From: Coxiellaceae bacterium
Lineage (GTDB): Bacteria; Pseudomonadota; Gammaproteobacteria; Coxiellales; Coxiellaceae
Reading direction: 5' to 3'
Length of the DNA: 8,279 nucleotides
Assembly: GCA_014238445.1 (NCBI GenBank)
Contig: JABABC010000132.1
Span: forward strand, 1-8,279
The notes below the pieces were generated by a model. That model was not told the origin of the DNA. It saw only the letters and a list, made by a program, of their open reading frames with translations, and made no database searches. The position numbers were made by a program, and so were the translations under genes. This document shows, one piece after another, positions 5,471-8,279 of the stretch. The number at the start of each line of letters is the position of its first letter. Positions within the stretch are counted from its first letter, which is position 1.

Positions 5471-8279
5471 CTAAATCACGATCGACAGTGATTCACCCTC
5501 GATGTCAAACTGATGTGTGTTGCCATGGGTATGATGATTCATTTCCAGATGTTCACATAAGGTCTCTTGGGAAATTGTTGACTTATGTTTTTCAATCACT
5601 GACTGTAGATGTTGAGAGGCTGCGTAGGTAATGTTAATGCGATCATCAACATTGAGTCCTTCCGTTTTACGGGTTTTTTGGATGCGGTTAATGACTTCGC
5701 GCGCTAAACCTTCGTCAATTAATGTTTGATCCAGTGTTTCATCGAATGCGATAGTGATAAAACGATCAGTGACGGCTTTAGAGTCAGCTTGGCTTTCTCT
5801 GAAGATTAAAATGTCATCACGTTGAAAAGTTTCATCCTCAAGTTGTATTTCACCGGTAGACTCTAACGTTTCAATGGCTTCATGGCTTAGGTTTTCGATG
5901 AGGCCGCGGAATTTTCCAAATGTTTTACCTAAACGTTTTCCTAATACCGGCGAGTTAGGTTTCGCATACAATGAAATATATTGATCTTCCTCATGATCGT
6001 AGCGAATCGATTTAACGTTTAACTCTTTTTGAATCGTTGTTTCATGTTGTGCGATATCTTGCAGCAGTTGCTGGTCTTTATGGATCACAACGAGTTCACG
6101 TAAAGGAATCTTAACCTTAATTTTAAGGGCGTTACGTTGTTGTCGTCCTAAAGCGAGAATATGTTGCAGTCGCAGTACGGCTTCTTCAAGCGATGCATCT
6201 TGTAGGGACTTTTCGATCGTTGGGTATGTGCACAAATGGACGGATTGAGGATGAATGTGGGTGTCTTGATGCAGTTTGAGTAGCTCTTGATAAATCGTTT
6301 CAGATAAGAAGGGTGCGAACGGCGCCATGCAGGTGGTGAACTCTAAGATCACGCGATGCAGCGTGCTGTAGGCTTGGCATTTATCATCATCTAAGGCATC
6401 GGTCCAAAAACGCGAGCGATTTAAGCGGATGTAGGTGTTCGTAAGGTCTTCTAAAAAGGCTAGCAGTTCCGGTACGACGCGATAGAGTTCATAGTGCTTC
6501 ATGTGTTCTTGGATGAAGTATTTCAAACTGTGTAAGCGAGAGAGTATCCAACGATCCAGTAAATGCTCAGGTTCTTGTTGGTGTTGATCTGGAGACCATT
6601 CATCAATACAGGCGTAGGTATGCAGAAACTTAAACGCATTATGCCAAGGTAGTAAGGTGCGGCGTACCATGTCTTTAACACCGCTGTCCGTGAATCGTTG
6701 TTCTTCACCTTTCACGAGACCTGAATTCATTAAGTATAGACGCAGCGCATCAGCACCGTGTTGTTCCATGAGTGCATCGGGTGCTGTGTAATTCTTCAGG
6801 CGTTTTGACATTTTCTTGCCGTCTTCAGCCATGACAATGCCGTTCACGATGACGTGTTGAAAAGCAGGCTTATCAAAGAGCAACGTGGATAAGACCGTTA
6901 AGGTATAAAACCAGCCGCGTGTTTGGTCTAAGCCTTCAGCTATGAAGTCTGCGGGAAAGGCTTCTTCAAAACTGGCTTTGTTATCAAACGGGTAATGCGA
7001 TTGTGCATACGGCATGGCGCCTGATTCAAACCAGCAGTCGAGTACTTCTTCAACACGGCGGTAAGTGCCTGCTTCATTGGGTAGGGTAAAGGTGAGGTGA
7101 TCAACATGGTCTCGGTGTAAATCGGTAATGGTTTGTTGTGTTAACGTTTCTAGCTCTTCAATCGATCCTACACAATATTGATTCTGTGTGGTGTCGTTGA
7201 TCCAGATGGGTAGCGGTGTTCCCCAAACCCGATTGCGGGAAATCGCCCAGTCACGTGCGCCTTCTAACCATTTACCAAAGCGGCCGTGTTGAATATGTCC
7301 GGGTACCCAATGAATGCTGTCATTATTCTTCAGTAGACGTTCTTTTACGCTTTCCACTTTGATATACCAAGAAGGGATGGTGCGATAAATCAGCGGCGTA
7401 TCGGAGCGAGGGCAGAAGGGGTAGCTGTGCACGCAGGTTTTATGGTCAAACAACTGTCCCTGGCTTTTGATATCTTTAATGATATGTTTGTCAGCGGTTT
7501 TAATGTATTCGCCTTCGTAGGCTTTGACTTCATCGGTGAAGCATCCTTTGAAGTCGATAGGGCAAGGGAAGTCTTTTCGGTCGAGGACTTGTAAGACACG
7601 ATGATCGTCTTCACCGAAGGCAGGCGCACAGTGAACTAAACCGGTACCGTCTTGTGTGGTGACAAAGTCGTCAGCAATGATGCGGAAGGCGCCCACTTGC
7701 TCCCAGTCTGCAAAGTCTTGGAAGAGGGGTTCGTAGGCTAATCCTGCTAACTCTGCGCCAGTGCATTCACTGAGAATGTTATAGTCACGCCCTTGGCAGA
7801 CAGCTTCAACGCGGTCTTTGGCGATGAGACATGGTTTGTCTAACGCTTTGTCATGGATGGTGACATAGGTGGTATTGGCATTGACGGCAATCCCTAGATT
7901 GCTGGGTAAGGTCCAAGGAGTTGTAGTCCAGATGGCACAATAACGGGGGTCGTCTTTGAGTTTAAAGAGGATAGTCACCGCGGGGTCTTGTACATCTTGA
8001 TAGTTTGAGCTTGCTTCGAAGTTGGATAAGACGGTGCCTAATGCCGTAGAAAATGGCACGACTTTAGTGCCGTGGTAAATATAATCTTTATCCCAGATCT
8101 GTTTAAAGACCCACCAAACTGACTCCATAAATGTAGGCTGCATGGTTTTATAGTCATTATCAAAGTCCACCCAGCGACCCAGGCGGGTGATCGTTTGCTG
8201 CCATTGCTCTGCGTAGCGCTGAACAATTTCGCGACAGGCTTGGTTGTATCCGGAAACGCCGCGTTCTGCAACGATTTCA
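5471..8279 (-). CDS. ileS: Isoleucyl-tRNA synthetase, IleRS2 (eukaryote-like) class, N-terminus cut off by the window edge
   Basis: The enzyme charges tRNA-Ile with isoleucine and hydrolyses valyl-tRNA-Ile in its CP1 editing domain. The frame stays open from its TAG stop (5471-5473) to base 8279, about 935 residues. IleRS2 proteins are usually near 1,040-1,090 residues, so roughly 100-130 are missing, including the HIGH-type motif. Counting from the first full codon (8276-8278): LGRWVDFDNDYK spans the GTG at 8168, which is internal. The editing-site motif TTTPWTLPSN is at 118-127 and GTGLVHCAPAFGEDD ends at 225. RDWAISRNRVWGTPLPIW, DCWFESGAMPYAQ and DQTRGWFYT follow, then KMSKR at 489-493 (bases 6800-6814). 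A long C-terminal region contains IDEGLAREVINRIQKTRK. KMSKR and DCWFESG mark class IleRS2, whereas gammaproteobacterial IleRS1 has KMSKS. The gene converges on truB. All visible motifs are intact. Confidence 0.96.
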   Translation of the reverse strand, partial: EIVAERGVSGYNQACREIVQRYAEQWQQTITRLGRWVDFDNDYKTMQPTFMESVWWVFKQIWDKDYIYHGTKVVPFSTALGTVLSNFEASSNYQDVQDPAVTILFKLKDDPRYCAIWTTTPWTLPSNLGIAVNANTTYVTIHDKALDKPCLIAKDRVEAVCQGRDYNILSECTGAELAGLAYEPLFQDFADWEQVGAFRIIADDFVTTQDGTGLVHCAPAFGEDDHRVLQVLDRKDFPCPIDFKGCFTDEVKAYEGEYIKTADKHIIKDIKSQGQLFDHKTCVHSYPFCPRSDTPLIYRTIPSWYIKVESVKERLLKNNDSIHWVPGHIQHGRFGKWLEGARDWAISRNRVWGTPLPIWINDTTQNQYCVGSIEELETLTQQTITDLHRDHVDHLTFTLPNEAGTYRRVEEVLDCWFESGAMPYAQSHYPFDNKASFEEAFPADFIAEGLDQTRGWFYTLTVLSTLLFDKPAFQHVIVNGIVMAEDGKKMSKRLKNYTAPDALMEQHGADALRLYLMNSGLVKGEEQRFTDSGVKDMVRRTLLPWHNAFKFLHTYACIDEWSPDQHQQEPEHLLDRWILSRLHSLKYFIQEHMKHYELYRVVPELLAFLEDLTNTYIRLNRSRFWTDALDDDKCQAYSTLHRVILEFTTCMAPFAPFLSETIYQELLKLHQDTHIHPQSVHLCTYPTIEKSLQDASLEEAVLRLQHILALGRQQRNALKIKVKIPLRELVVIHKDQQLLQDIAQHETTIQKELNVKSIRYDHEEDQYISLYAKPNSPVLGKRLGKTFGKFRGLIENLSHEAIETLESTGEIQLEDETFQRDDILIFRESQADSKAVTDRFITIAFDETLDQTLIDEGLAREVINRIQKTRKTEGLNVDDRINITYAASQHLQSVIEKHKSTISQETLCEHLEMNHHTHGNTHQFDIEGESLSIVI

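Noticed and set aside
7390..7629. Reading frames of 61-79 residues on the - strand within ileS in other frames (also at 6523-6708 and 8038-8271).
   Set aside because: All overlap the ileS coding frame, lack ribosome binding sites and show no family resemblance.
8168..8170. A GTG that could be taken as the start of ileS on the - strand.
   Set aside because: It encodes the Val of LGRWVDFDNDYK, a conserved internal motif of IleRS2. The frame stays open and family-like up to the window edge, so the real start lies outside.

Overview
The window is a stretch of core translation and transcription machinery from a gammaproteobacterium with moderately low G+C. The assignment rests on three things: the NusA sequence, with two C-terminal acidic repeats and long stretches I recognise as close to E. 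coli NusA; the IF2 N-terminal and linker pattern; and the gene order rimP-nusA-infB-rbfA-truB. I cannot name an order or genus from this alone. Nothing here looks like a mobile element, CRISPR array, RNA gene or new system, and I did not find the undescribed system the prompt hoped for.

Left part (1-5444, + strand): the last 22 codons (including the stop) of rimP, then complete nusA, infB, rbfA and truB, all co-directional. Spacers are 11, 51, 48 and 31 bases, with no terminator between genes, so this reads as one operon. Its products act together. NusA controls RNA polymerase pausing, termination and antitermination, including on rRNA operons. RimP and RbfA mature the 30S subunit. IF2 places initiator tRNA on it. 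TruB makes pseudouridine 55 in tRNA.

Right part (5471-8279, - strand): most of an isoleucyl-tRNA synthetase gene (ileS), convergent with truB and only 26 bases from it. It runs off the right edge, so its N-terminus, including the HIGH-type motif, is not in the window. Its sequence is of the eukaryote-like IleRS2 class (KMSKR rather than KMSKS, and DCWFESGAMPYAQ), not the IleRS1 class usual in gammaproteobacteria. This is the most interesting point in the window. The second is that the usual operon continuation rpsO-pnp is not next to truB, where ileS lies instead.

Smaller items are a start-site correction for truB (4533 rather than 4518), a hairpin in the infB-rbfA spacer, and a hairpin in the last codons of truB near the convergent junction. 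No gap without a gene exceeds 51 bases.
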